In this document: in pieces, positions 12,384 to 23,384 of the stretch
Position numbering within the stretch: position 1 is the stretch's first letter
Layout: each line of letters starts with the position of its first letter
Assembly: GCA_949358305.1 (NCBI GenBank)
Contig: OX442314.1
Location: forward strand, 15,493,060-15,557,059
Source: Strigamia acuminata
Lineage: Eukaryota; Arthropoda; Chilopoda; Geophilomorpha; Linotaeniidae
Direction of reading: 5' to 3'
DNA: 64,000 nucleotides
Notes under the pieces: model-generated
What the model was told of the DNA's origin: nothing
Database searches by the model: none
What the model saw: only the letters and a program-made list of their open reading frames with translations
Made by a program: the position numbers and the translations under genes

Positions 12384-13770
12384 GAACAAGTGAAGCAAGT
12401 GGCAATGCTCGTGCTTGTTGTTATTTTAAAAAAAAATCACTATTAGTTGCGTTTGCATGGACGCCAGAAAGGAATTTTCATTCTGAATTAGCATCAAGAC
12501 GTCGGGCGCAAACAATAGAATGATTTATCGAATCAAAATGTATCTATTTCCATACATTATGCCTCAATCAGCCAACAAAACAACGCAGAATCACCACCAA
12601 ATTCTGAATAGAATAAAAATACTCAATATTTCAATACAATTAATTCAAATTGAGATTAAACACTCGTTTGCCAACATTTCCTGTACATTCAATGACACCA
12701 ATATCGGCATCAAACCTCCCGATTTTACATTTGAACCAACCTTTAGAAAAATATGTAAATAAAAATTCAAAATATCAACCCTCAAACAAACTCCCAAGCT
12801 AAATTTTCAAATAAATGCGACTTAAAACAAAAGCCTTTGGCAAAATTCGGAGATCTGCTTTTCCTTAGAAAAACAATTCTTTCAACTGCGGTATTCATTC
12901 AACTGATAACATTAACATACAAACTCCATTCCAAGTTCTTTATCGTTATGACATATTCAACGTCTTTGCAAGACCAAGTGCCGCCCACGCAGCCAATGTG
13001 AAATATATTCTAAGATGATTCCGCCTTGAGGGCGTGACACGGAACTATGGTGAGAGACGGGCAAAAGGAGACGGGAGATGTTCACAGCAGACCGTGTTCC
13101 CAGTCACTCTTATCTGATTGCTTCTTCGCGACCCGGAACCTTCCGGAAGCCGCCCTCTTGCGGGAGGAGGTATCAGTGGAAATTCTCCAGCAAACAACCT
13201 CTGATCGATATGTGGGCAAACCACTCAAAAACTCACTCCCGCATTTCACTTGCCCTTTTTACTCCCTCCTCTTCTCTTCTTTTTTTCCACCCCAATGATT
13301 TTTTTCAACAATTTTTTTGTTTAAATTTATCAAAAACCAATTTTTTAATCATTCTCCTCCCCCGCCCATTTAATATCCAGAAATTATGTTGACCAGTGTC
13401 ACCGAGGATTCAAAATATAGTGTTATTAAATCGTAACTTTGGCGTCATTCCAAAAGTTAAAAAATATTGGCAAAAATTCTTGCCGAAATTGCATATTAAA
13501 AGACATGAGAAAATTAGATATTAAGCGCCTCTCTACTTACAACAACCATCTCCTTTGCTGCCTGTCTGTCATAAAAGCAGGCTTCTCTTGTCGCTTTCAG
13601 GCAGGTTTTGTGAGGCGGAAACTTAATTCATTTTATCATTACACAAGCTTAGGGATGAAGGTTTCACGAAAATCCAGATACAATAATGCTCAAACAGCAA
13701 TTTAAATTTCAAACGATAACCAAAAAACATTTATTCAATTTGATAAATTCCTTAAACCAGAAATCCAACG
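12384..13770. other. Noncoding DNA
   Basis: A G+C-richer patch lies at 13030-13210 and a pyrimidine-rich tract at 13255-13375. Open frames are short and unrecognised. Confidence 0.35.
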
Positions 13771-13791
13771 CCCCTCCCCCCCCTTCCCCCC
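13771..13791 (-). other. G-run on minus strand, possible G-quadruplex
   Basis: Three C-runs of 4, 8 and 6 bases separated by one or two T residues. Read on the minus strand they give enough G-triplets to form a quadruplex. No nearby gene gives it a role. Confidence 0.45.
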
Positions 13792-15459
13792 TCATTTTGA
13801 TCAGGTACTTCGCTTTACCTAAGCGGATTTCGCGGTTGTTCACAGAACAGTTAATTGATGATTCCAGTCTAAAACCATTACTCAGTGAACGAGAGAATGA
13901 ACAGTGTAAATACTAATTCCATCAGCTTATTGGTAATTACACGCTTTCCTTTAAAAAAAAACTAGTTACGGTAATTTATTTCTCCGAATTTCTGTTACAA
14001 ACATTTCAAACATGCACTCCATACACTCTGGGCTTTGCGCGCACAAATTCATTATATTTATGGCCATGCATGTGAGAGCAAACGCAAGACAACTAACTTT
14101 ATTACGTCGAACCAACAAATTAATGATTTATGTCGTTGGATTTAGCCATATATAACTTGCTCCTTGAACCGTATCCATCCCAATTACATTCAACATCATT
14201 TAGCACCACCTTATCGCCACGCGAAAGTATAAATCGTGCTTAAATCCACAAGCAGCAATAATCTATAGCCACCTATTTGTCAGTATAAACATTATTGTAT
14301 AGTGGTGTATAATTTATTTTTACTTATAACGTTACAGGAGCGAAAAAAAGCGAAACTCATATCCGTTTATCATTTTTCTATGTTCAATACGCCATTAATT
14401 TTTCAAGTAGAATAGAAAAGCCATTCACGTACAGATGTTCTGCAAATTCATCTTTACTTTCCGCGTTTACAAAGAATAAAGAAACTTCGTATAATTTAAT
14501 TTGCTTTTAAATATTACTTTTTTTATTTTGTTCAAATCGAAATTTATGCAATGAATACTTTATCCGAAACATTTGAATGCTTCTCACGTAAATGTACAAT
14601 AAATCAAATCGCAGTGCGAAATGAATTATCTATCAGTGCTTCCCTGTCAAACTAATACACTTCAATTAATAATGATCGTATTAAACACGAAACCAAATTA
14701 AAAAAAAAAAAAACCACTGTATGCTAATTCTGGATTATTCACCTCGTACCCATTCCTGCAAGTAATTTTGACTTCTGATCTACCACATAATTACGTGGAA
14801 TTCACTTTTGACCCGTGCACTACTCATCGTTGTTTGACATCTCTATATTGTTAGTAGTTGCACGAAACTCCACACAAACATTGATGAGGTTCCCAAAGTT
14901 TTAATCCGGCATTACTAACAACTATCATTAGGAAAGCAAGTAAAAAAATTATTGGAAATTGTTGCCATTTGTCCTTCGCAAAAAAATCAAATTTTCCACT
15001 CTTTGGAAACGTGTAACGACGAAATAACGATAAATAGCCAATTATTTTTTCCAGTAACAACAAATAACCACACAAAACTAGTCTCACTAAGTATATTTAT
15101 CAGCTCTGATTACGAGTCTTTGAAAAAAAAATTTACATTTCATATAGCCAATGCCTTATTCATGAATCCGTTTCAACCGGTCTATTAATTGCGCTCTCTT
15201 CACCGCAACACGTCGACTAAAACTGACAGAGCCGCGGGCAAGCGTGGATGTAATCCTCTCTGGGTGGCCAATTAGAGGCCTCTTTCTTTAATTGTGCGAC
15301 TCTACTTTAAGTGTATTGCTTCGCTTGCAGTCAAAATGATCCTCATTCAACTTGTCTTTTATGAGAGGCACTTTTCCTACATCTACACTAACAGGAAATC
15401 CTTCTAACCAGCAGAAAAGACACTTTTGCCACTCTGATCTCCTTCCTTTTGATGTCCTA
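13792..15459. other. Noncoding DNA
   Basis: A+T-rich sequence in which I see no supported feature before the TA that marks the left end of the Tc1-like element. Confidence 0.4.
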
Positions 15460-15461
15460 TA

Positions 15462-15722
15462 CAAGTGAGAAGCATAAGTTTGGAAACTTAGCTTAATTCA
15501 AAAATTTGAGTTTAGTTAGTTTGTGATTATGAGAAAACAAACAATCAAAGGATATTAAGCTTATAACATTTTATTAATGTAGCATAGAGCTTTCCAAAAA
15601 TCTAAATGTTTTCAAAAAAATCAAATAAATAACATAAATATGTTGAATTGTATTCACCCCCTGGTGAAGCAGAAGTCTGGAAACTCGCTCTATCTGTTGC
15701 ATAAGTTTAGAAACTTGAGTGA
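15462..15722 (+). repeat. Left TIR of Tc1-like element
   Basis: Begins CAAGTGAGAAGCATAAG next to the TA target site and pairs with 16846-17108. It contains three direct-repeat copies. Confidence 0.93.
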
Positions 15723-15738
15723 TTAAGCTATAAATATT

Positions 15739-16764
15739 TCAAATTAGTAGAGTAATACCTAAATATTTGGTGGGATATCCTTTTGCCTTTATTACCGCAG
15801 CAAGTCGCTTAGGCATTGATGACGTAAGCTTGACACATTCATCTGCTGTAACTGTTTTCCAGATTTCAGTGATTGCAGCTGTAAGCTCTGTCTTATTTGC
15901 TGGTTTTCGAGCTTGCAAACGTTTTTTCATTTTATTCCATACATTTAAGTCTGGGGAATTACCTGGCCATGATAAAACGTTTATTCTTTTTTGTTCAAAC
16001 CATTTTGTTGTAGTTTTGGCAGTATGGCAGGAAACCCCATCTTGCTGAAAGATCAATTTGCGACGTACTCTTAGGTTTTTCATTGATGGTAGTAAACCTT
16101 CCTCTAGTATTTGCTGGTATTTTAATGCATTTATGGTCCCTTCCACAAATTTTAATTCTCCTGGACCTTTAGAGGCCATGCAACCCCAGACCATTACTCC
16201 AAGTGGATGCTTAACAGTGGTTTTCAGACATTTAGGGTGATATTCTTGTCCTTTTTTCCTCCAAACTCGAGTTCCTTGGTCCTCAAATGATAAACAGAAT
16301 TTTGATTCATCCGAAAAAACCACTGAATTCCACATTTCAGCAGTCCAGTTCAAATGTTCTTTGACCCATGCAATTTGTTTTTTATTTAGGTAAGGTTTTC
16401 TATTTGGTACTCTAGATCTGTATCCCATATCTTTAAGGCGTCATATCACCGTGTCTTTTGATACATGAATATTGGCTTCAGTGTTCCATTTCTGACGCAA
16501 TTCATTGGCAGTTAACTTTGGTTGTTTTGACACAACTTTTCTCAGATTCGATTTTCACGAGTTAGTTGTGCATTGGGGCCTTCCAGGTCGTTTTTTCACT
16601 GGTTTTATCTGTCCACCATCATCTTGAATTCGTTTCAAACATTTACACACGCATGATGTAGATATTTGAAGGTGGTCAGCAATTTCAGCCAATGTTTTCT
16701 TCTTTGCACGCATATTCATGGCAATTCGCTTTTCATCCATACTCAACTATGGTGCTTTGCCCAT
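15739..16764 (-). pseudogene. Tc1-type transposase, inactivated
   Basis: Read through stops, one frame of 342 codons covers a full-length Tc1 transposase (the family is about 340 residues). It has two N-terminal helix-turn-helix regions, with a PGRP segment between them. The first catalytic Asp lies in FSDES (about residue 152) and the second in QQDG (about residue 242). The frame is broken by TAG at 16747-16749, five codons after the likely start, and by TGA at 16555-16557 and 16441-16443. A 12-bp in-frame gap at 15942/15943 also removes the short segment that should carry the third acidic residue, just after SPDLN. In the intact family that residue follows the second Asp by 34 positions (DD34E). 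Both TGA codons fit decay of CGA by CpG loss (inference). Both binding and catalysis are therefore lost here. Confidence 0.95.
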
Positions 16765-16845
16765 TATCACACTAGAGATGTTAGCTGCATCAAAAACAAC
16801 TGTTTTCTTGCTTTTGTGAAATTATGCAAATGAGTTTACAAGGGA

Positions 16846-17108
16846 AATCACGGAAGTTTCTAAACTTATGCAACAGATGGAGCGAGTTTCCAGACTTCTG
16901 CTTCACCAGGGGGTGAATGCAATTCAACATATTTATGTTATTTATTTGATTTTTTTGAAAACATTTAGATTTTTGGAAAGCTCTATGCTACATTAATAAA
17001 ATGTTATAAGCTTAATATCCATTGATTGTTTGTTTTCTCATAATCACAAACTAACTAAACTCAAATTTTTGAATTCAGCCAAGTTTCCAAACTTATGCTT
17101 CTCACTTG
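16846..17108 (-). repeat. Right TIR of Tc1-like element
   Basis: Inverted partner of 15462-15722. It ends at the TA of 17109-17110. Confidence 0.93.
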
Positions 17109-17110
17109 TA

Positions 17111-18360
17111 AAGATCTAAGTAAACAACAAGCAGGGGGTTCAAGTGGACGTGAAATTATTCTTTCTCACTTTTTTATGTCCGCTTACATTCTCTATTTTT
17201 ATTTGTATTTTTATGTACCATTTACCTCCATAAATAAATATTGAGAAAACACTTTTTATCTCTAACAACAACAAAAAAAAAACCACTGCAAATACGTAAA
17301 TAAAAAAAGTGGAAAAAATTAAAAAATATTTACTATCGATCCAATTTTTATTGGAAAACCAATAAAAAGTTGAGAGAGGAAAAAAATACTAGATCTATTT
17401 ATAACCCTTGGCATTGCCTCTACTTTAAAGTATGAAGTGTGAGAATGCCAGTGACACCGAGTGGAAATTGGAAAACGAATGGGACAAGAAGTATAAAGGA
17501 AAATATAGGACGAAAGAGGGAAAAAAATGGGAAAATGTAGTCACGTTCGGATCGGAGAGAAGCGGGAATGTCGCTAAAACACCGATCACTTCTCGTTATG
17601 AGTCGAAGCATTGCACGGATGCTTCGTTCACATATTAGGTGAGATGACAAGAGAACAGAACGATTTACTAGGGATGAAAAGAGGTTCAGCGCACTCCTCC
17701 TAAATGACCACGTGCCCACGAGTGTGAAGGAGACACCAAGGTCACAAATAATGTAGGAAATCGACTCCTTTCCCATCTATTTTTTATGTTCCAATAGTGG
17801 CTCTTCAATTTCGAGGATACAGTTTATTTCCACAGTTTTTCCAAATGACTTATTCGCTCCTTGCACTCCTCCCCTGGTTTCAAGCAAAACCGCGCCCTAA
17901 ATAACCTGATAAAATGTACATCATTCCCTTGCATATAAATTAGACATTTCTACCTCTATTTCAATTTCACCCACTTCAATACGGATGCAAAATAGCTACG
18001 ATCAAGAAAGAGCCACAAGCTGCGATAGTCTCGACTGGTGCAATTAGTGACTCATCACAACATAACCTTCAGAACGTGCGAATAACACCGTCATATCCTC
18101 CCCCACTTTCTCCCTCTTTCCTTTCCTCCTCTTGGCGTTATCTTAATGTGGGTGTCATTAAAAATGCACCAACCGCCAGTGCACACACTCCACTCTCCAG
18201 CCTCAACTAACTAACCAAGTGTCAGGGGAACCGCATTTTCATTAAATTAAACACGTCATTTAAAAGATACATTTTTCTTTTCTTTTTTCAATTTACTTTG
18301 ATCGATTCAAAGATACTTTTCCCTCGCCTTCAAACGTCCCTTTAAATTAAACCTTTTAAA
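17111..18360. other. Noncoding DNA with unassigned open frames
   Basis: Frames of 68 codons (17432-17638, plus) and 118 codons (17420-17776, minus) overlap each other on opposite strands. Neither shows a known domain. A CGAAGCAT / ATGCTTCG stem with a 7-nt loop lies at 17604-17626. I do not call a gene. Confidence 0.3.
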
Positions 18361-19049
18361 TCCACTCAGGACCCATATGGGTCCGTTTGACCTTGTAGAC
18401 TCCACTAGGAAGGGTCAGTCCGGAGCAGTTTTTTCCGTGCTGACCCGCATTGACCTCGTGGGGTAGTTGAGGCCACTATCCTCCCTCCCTCAGTGCATTG
18501 ATGTTTGTCAATGGGCAAACGTCAGCCCTAAGAGGGCGAGGAGTACTCTACTCATTCCGCATTGGATGATTCCGGTCACCTGATGAGACCCTTTTGTACA
18601 AGAAGGGCAGAACCAACACAGAATATACCAAGAGCACACGTATCCTACCAAAACCCCGTCCTACCAGTCAGGCCTTTATCAGACGAAAAGGAGTGATATA
18701 GAACAAAGGATTCATCAAACTTGAGTTACATTGCTTTCTGAGTAATCTCCGCAGTTTTGCTAACTGCGATAACAAATTAGCAACAACACTTTGGCAGAAT
18801 TTTCCATCACCGTGGAAAACAGCCAAGAAAGTGTTACCAGCAGCCATTAGCGCCTCGTGAGGAAAACGCCTCACGACTGCTATTGCTGCGCGAAGGAGGA
18901 GACGAAATATACCTTAGACAACATCAGGCCCAGAGAACACAGAAGTAAGACAAAGACGACCCCTAGATGACAAAGACGAACCAGCACACCCGAGGCAAAC
19001 GTGTGAGCATACCCGGTCGCCAACTTGGATCGCCTTTGAAGTTAGACAA
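18361..19049. other. GC-richer unidentified tract
   Basis: This tract has a more mixed base composition than its flanks. It starts with a perfect 16-bp palindrome GGACCCATATGGGTCC (18369-18384). Small hairpins occur at 18757-18785 (TTGCTAA/TTAGCAA) and 18854-18873 (CGTGAGG/CCTCACG). A minus frame near 18668-18890 is open but unrecognised. An eroded mobile element is the likeliest origin. Confidence 0.35.
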
Positions 19050-19270
19050 TATACTCAAAACCACCACAACGTTGATCTATTACAGCCTGTTTACGCCTAA
19101 CTGTGAACTATACTACGTGGAAAAGTAGTTCTGTATCAAAACATCACCTTTGACAATGTTGGTAATCGATCACAATGTCTGGAGTTCGAGTACAATTCTG
19201 GTATTATGAGCTACTTTTTTGTGTTCCTACACCAGTGAAACAAATCAACATTGTGGTGGTTTTGAGTATA
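19050..19270. mobile_element. MITE, 221 bp
   Basis: The 27-bp terminal inverted repeats (19050-19076 and 19244-19270) begin TATACTCAAAACCACCACAA and match at 26 of 27 positions. TA lies at each end, compatible with a TA target duplication. There is no coding sequence. Superfamily is not determined. Confidence 0.8.
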
Positions 19271-20505
19271 GATATTTTATTATTGCATTATTTGATGTAT
19301 AGCTTACGAGCTTACTGTTAAAAAACGACTGTTATATTTTAACTAACGTATTCTATTAATTGGGTACCTGTTAGTAGTAACAGGTTCAAGGTAAGTGATT
19401 AATTCAGTTCAATTGCACGACAGTGAAGCAGCCCTCTCGTTCTCAAGGCGAATTAAAGGAACCAAGAGACCGAGCACGACAACCTCACAGTCAACTACTT
19501 TGAGCCCACATTAGTGACCATGAAGACGAGTCTTAGAATTCACGTGATGTCTTGCCAAGCTACTGGTAAAGCCAGGTTGCGGGAGGAGAGAATTCATTAC
19601 CCAACCAATACCTTTTGGTCCTTTCCTTTCCTGCAGTCTTAACTTGGGTCTTAATTACCCTGGCTATCACCTCGAGCAACTTTCTTCTAACACACATCCA
19701 ATCACTCGAGCAGCATAGCAATGTCTCAAGGCTCTGCTTCACGGAAACTGAGCAAACTTCTTAACGAGATGAAGCAATTAACTTCAGATTTAAAACAATA
19801 AAAAAAATTAATTTCTTTTTAAAACTTTTTTTTAGAAAAGAGGGGAATTTTGCAGGAAAAAAAAGAAAAAAAAGAAAAAGAAGAGGAGAGGAGAAAGAAG
19901 AAAGAAAATGAAAAACCTTTAATCCCTTATTTTATCATTAAAAAAAGGGTAACAAAAAAGTAAATGAGAAGCTATTTATCATCTTAAAATAAGACAGTTA
20001 TTACTTGACTTAATAACCTAACCAAATGGACCACTTTAATATAAAAAGTGACAATTTTGCTTCAATGCACCAACTAATCACTAGTCTGTTGGCTGGCTCA
20101 CAAAAGCAAATATAATTTCCATGCTATGGCCATATGGTTGCCTAATAACAACTAATGAGCGTCTACCGCACGGTTTATTTGCCATGAGAAGTGAGGCAAA
20201 GAGCAGAACACGAAGAAGCAAGATTGGCGCTGATGAAGTTCTATTCCATTACTCTCGCCCGTTCGGAGTTGCACTTAGACAACACAACACATGAGAGAAA
20301 GAAAGAGAAAAATAATGACTAAAAATCTCATCCGGCCTCAGTGGTTTCAGAGCAAAGTCTTAAATAGTTAGCTCATTACCCTGATTTCTTTGGGGAAAAA
20401 TTAAATGAATATATTTTTAAATTACAAAAAAAAAATCAATTTAAAGCAGAAAAAAACTGTTATAACGATGAAAAATTGGATATTTTGCCAAGTTATAATG
20501 CAAAA
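19271..20505. other. Noncoding DNA with purine tract
   Basis: A long purine-only stretch lies at about 19855-19910. Otherwise no supported feature. Confidence 0.4.
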
Positions 20506-20522
20506 TATTAATTATATTAATA

Positions 20523-20617
20523 GGCAATAAATGTTAATTGAAGGCTTGTCCAATTTATTAATAACTATCTTTTACTTTAAAGAAAAAATACAAGGGAGAG
20601 GACTTGACCCTTTCTCC
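20523..20617 (+). repeat. Left inverted terminal repeat of DIRS-like element
   Basis: Pairs with 24223-24321. Similarity may extend left to about 20508 (ATTAATTATAT). Confidence 0.75.
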
Positions 20618-20811
20618 CAGTTCAATTTTAAAGAACTGAAGAAAAAATACCAATGTCATTCAGAAGTAAAAACTTTTATTTACTGAGAATTACAATCATC
20701 GAGGAATGTGGTAGATCAACTTATTGGCGATCTGTAAAAAGCTAAATAAACATAAAAAACAAATGTTGTACGGGTGGAGCAATCTTTTCAACAAAAGCGA
20801 TGGAAAATAAA

Positions 20812-21183
20812 AACCTTTATTGCCAATTAATATTATTAATATTTTGTATCAGAACTTACAAGGAGACCGCAAGAGTGTGTAATTCACAATTGTTAAAATT
20901 ATTGTTTCATTATAAGTATTCACATGACCTGAACAACGTTTCTTTCAAATATTAAAATGCAGCGCTCTCTCACATTGTTACAAACAGTTATAACACACAG
21001 GATTCCTTAGTGTGTGTTGAAACACTATTTTTTGATTTTTTGAGTAAAAAGGTCAAGTGTAGCACTACACTTGGTGATTAGCCTGTTCAAACATTACTCT
21101 GGAACCCAAGTAATTTGATAATACATGACATATGACATCAAAACTTTGTTCACCAACCATGACTACCTGCATGAAAACAACAA
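20812..21183 (+). repeat. Left arm of nested inverted repeat
   Basis: This arm of about 372 bp is the inverted partner of 21364-21711. Shared blocks include CAAGGAGACCGCA, GTGTGTAATTCACAATTGTT, CAAGTGTAG ... CTACACTTG, TTACTCTGGAACCCAAGTAA and CTGCATGAARACAACAA. Confidence 0.88.
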
Positions 21184-21285
21184 AAATTAAAATTAATTAA
21201 ATTAAAATTTTCTAAAAACAAATATAAAATAACAACCATTAACATTACTGCTAAATATAAATAAAAAATAAAAGTAAATTTTTTT

Positions 21286-21357
21286 TACAGACAATAGGAT
21301 TTGAACCTGTGTGGAAAGATTCCTAGTCCATTGCCTTAACCATTGGGCCACCACTAC
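21286..21357 (-). repeat. tRNA-Ser-derived sequence (SINE head or tRNA relic)
   Basis: Read on the minus strand this begins GTAGTGGTGGCCCAATGG, has an A box (TGGCCCAATGGTTAAGG), an anticodon region CTAGGAA and a B box (GGTTCAAATCC), and is followed by an A-rich tail. The D arm, anticodon loop and T arm resemble animal tRNA-Ser. The acceptor stem pairs poorly and the long variable arm typical of tRNA-Ser is reduced, so it is unlikely to be a working tRNA gene. It is probably the promoter part of a tRNA-derived SINE, or a relic copied into the element. Confidence 0.7.
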
Positions 21358-21363
21358 AAACTA

Positions 21364-21711
21364 TTGTTGTCTTCATGCAGACTGTTATGTCGGTTATTAA
21401 AGTTGTGATATCATATTACTTGGGTTCCAGAGTAAGGTTTGAACAGGGTAAACACCAAGTGTAGTGCTACACTTGACCTTTTTACTCAAAAAATAAAAAA
21501 ATAGTGTTTCAACACACAGTAAAGAATCCTGTGTGGTGTAACTATTTGTAACAATGTGAGAGAGCGTTGCATTTAAATATTTGAAAGAAACATTGCTCAG
21601 GTCATGTGTATACTTTATTTAACAATAATTTTAACAATTGTGAATTACACACTCCTGCGGTCTCCTTGTTAGCAAAATATCCAATAATATGTCATCTTGG
21701 CAATAAATGTT
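21364..21711 (-). repeat. Right arm of nested inverted repeat
   Basis: This arm of about 348 bp is the inverted copy of 20812-21183. Its outer end runs into GGCAATAAATGTTAACTTAAGG, the same sequence as the DIRS terminal repeat. Confidence 0.88.
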
Positions 21712-21766
21712 AACTTAAGGCTCTTCGTAGCCTCCAAGAACCTAGTAAAAGCAGAAGAAATCTGGT

Positions 21767-22060
21767 CTACCGGATGATTGTAGTGTTAAAAAATATAGAT
21801 GCGGATGACCAATCAGCTTCACGAAGAATATTGAAGACGTTAACACCCTTCGACCAGGCAAAGGAGGTGACAGCCGCCCTGGTCGAGTGTGCCGAGAAAA
21901 CAGAAGTATTAACGCCAGCCATGCTCAGCGTTGTCTTGATCCACCTAGCAATAGGGGTGAAGAAAACTGGGCCGAAAGGTCGAGAAGCGACTAAGAAAAG
22001 TTGAACTGAATCATGGCAAAAATTGGCCTTGTGTTTAAGATAAAATTTAACTGCCGCCAC
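21767..22060 (-). pseudogene. DIRS-type tyrosine recombinase, C-terminal part
   Basis: This 97-residue frame contains HSTRAAVTSFAWSKGVNVFN followed by ILREADWSSASIFF. It matches the box-II part of DIRS recombinases: the His-x-x-Arg pair, a conserved Trp, and an aromatic run leading to the nucleophile. The expected catalytic Tyr after the FF pair is not in frame here; the codons read N-T-T-I-I-R. A nearby one-base shift would explain this (inference). The N-terminal half lies upstream in a different frame (22248-22469). Inactive. Confidence 0.85.
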
Positions 22061-22247
22061 CGGGCAAAGATCCTTAGTCGAAAATTAAGGCAGGATAAAA
22101 GGGACAGTTGATGCTTATTTATGCCTACCTAAGAGGGGATGGTACACGTATTGTCAGAAAAAGTTATTCTGGATGAAAGCAGTTTAAGATCTGCAGCTCA
22201 ACCGGCAAGTAAAAGGGCCAAAAGAGTAGCAATGTGCTGATTGATTT

Positions 22248-22469
22248 TTAAAAGGAATAGAGAAGACAAACCTTGTGTATTTCCTTCAAAAATATCAAAA
22301 TGGGACCTACATGCCAAATTGAAGAGTATTTGGACTTTTGGGGGCAAGCATTAGTAATTCCCTTCTTGACCCTGCGAATAAGGGGATGGGATCCCAAATC
22401 TAACAAGGAAACAAGAAAAATTGTTTGTGCGATTGCTGAATGATGCACATTTATTGTGCTGAAGGCCAA
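22248..22469 (-). pseudogene. DIRS-type tyrosine recombinase, N-terminal part
   Basis: The frame reads TINVHHSAIAQTI, then HPLIRRVKKGITNACPQKSK and W-x-V near its end. This pattern is typical of the helical SAM-like core-binding domain in DIRS recombinases (SAI, G-HPL, KGI, WDV). It is separated by frameshifts from the catalytic part at 21767-22060. Confidence 0.75.
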
Positions 22470-22490
22470 ATAGTCAATATTCTGCTAATT

Positions 22491-23157
22491 CTATAGCAGA
22501 GGGTCAAAGAAGTTCCACATTGTGTCTGGATGACCACTGCAACCAGTTTCTCCAATGTCCATCATAGACCTTGTTTGAGGAAGCTTGCCAGGAAGATCCC
22601 ACCAGTTGGGAAGTACATTTTGAAAGGCCCCTGTCTCCGAGCTGATGGAGAACTTCCAAGCGGCCAGGTGCAGTGACCTGTTTGTAAGAGCGGGTGTGGT
22701 AGGCCATGTGGATTGGTCAGAAGATTGAGTTGTTGAAGTAATCATAACAGAGGTCTTGTCGAGTGACCAAAGGAGCTAAAAATAATGAACTGTAGAATTC
22801 CATTATGTAATACAGTGAGTTGTATAATTAACAGAAACCAGCCTTGACTGGGCCAGATTAGTGTAATTAAAGTTAACCGGATGGGTGAAATCGAGGATGT
22901 AATCTTTTGTAGACATTTAGCAATTAGATAAAAAGGTGGAAGGCATATGTCTCTCCTAAACTCCAGTCTTGCACTAAAGCGTCAAAAGCTTCTGCCGATG
23001 AGTCAGGCTTCCAACTAAAGTTCTCTACTTGAGCATTATGCATAGCAGCAAAAAGACGTATTACAAAACGGCCACAAATCTGAGAAATACATAAAGAAAA
23101 TGATTTGATTGAGCATCCAGTCACCAAAGTCTGAAAAATGACCACAAGAGGCGGCAT
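22491..23157 (-). pseudogene. DIRS region linking RNase H and recombinase
   Basis: Two frames (22924-23157 and 22491-22745) carry NFSWKPDSSAEAFDALVQDW and YAFHLF, then WPTTPALTN and LAAWKFS. In DIRS elements the stretch after RNase H has the same order: a WRPDP-like motif, a DAF..DWS segment, YAFPPF, and later an LAAW box. The frames are disrupted. The assignment rests on motif order from memory of the family. Confidence 0.7.
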
Positions 23158-23159
23158 TA

Positions 23160-23348
23160 GCTTTGACGTTGAGACTGCTTGGAATGTTCTCGGCCTAGAT
23201 ACTTAGATCTCTGGCCATGGCTCAAGACCAGAGATCTTGTAGTGTTATCCATACATATCTTAACTAAACCTTTAGAGAGATCCTTGGCAAAAGATTTGAG
23301 ACCCCAAAAGGCTGCAAGCAATTCCAAAACGTTAATGTTTCTTAGCAA
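23160..23348 (-). pseudogene. DIRS RNase H fragment
   Basis: The frame starts with RNINVLELLAAFWGLKSFAK, followed by KICMDNTT. This gives the Glu (in LEL) and the Asp (in MDN) expected of the RNase H core in DIRS elements. The rest of the domain is degraded and out of frame. Upstream it abuts gag-like sequence directly, with no reverse transcriptase between. Confidence 0.8.
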
Positions 23349-23384
23349 AAGATAAAGTCCAACTGCCTCTGATATTTGGTGTCC

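Larger units (their letters stand above)
15460..17110 (-). mobile_element. Tc1-like DNA transposon, IR/DR type
   Basis: The element (15462-17108, 1,647 bp) is flanked by TA on both sides, the Tc1/mariner target duplication. The terminal inverted repeats are long, about 260 bp each (15462-15722 and 16846-17108), and about 97 percent alike by eye. Each arm carries three copies of a transposase-binding-like repeat close to GAAGCATAAGTTTGGAAACT. In the left arm these are at 15469-15488, 15666-15685 and 15698-15716. This matches the IR/DR design known from Sleeping Beauty-type and related Tc1 elements. The transposase on the minus strand is broken, so this copy cannot move by itself. Its ends look good enough to be mobilised by a related enzyme. 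Confidence 0.95.

Noticed and set aside
17420-17776. 118-codon minus-strand frame
   Set aside because: No recognisable motif, and it overlaps a 68-codon plus-strand frame. The hydrophobic end is explained by T-rich sequence.
21286-21357. A functional tRNA-Ser gene
   Set aside because: The acceptor stem pairs poorly, the variable arm is shortened, and it lies inside an inverted-repeat mobile structure.
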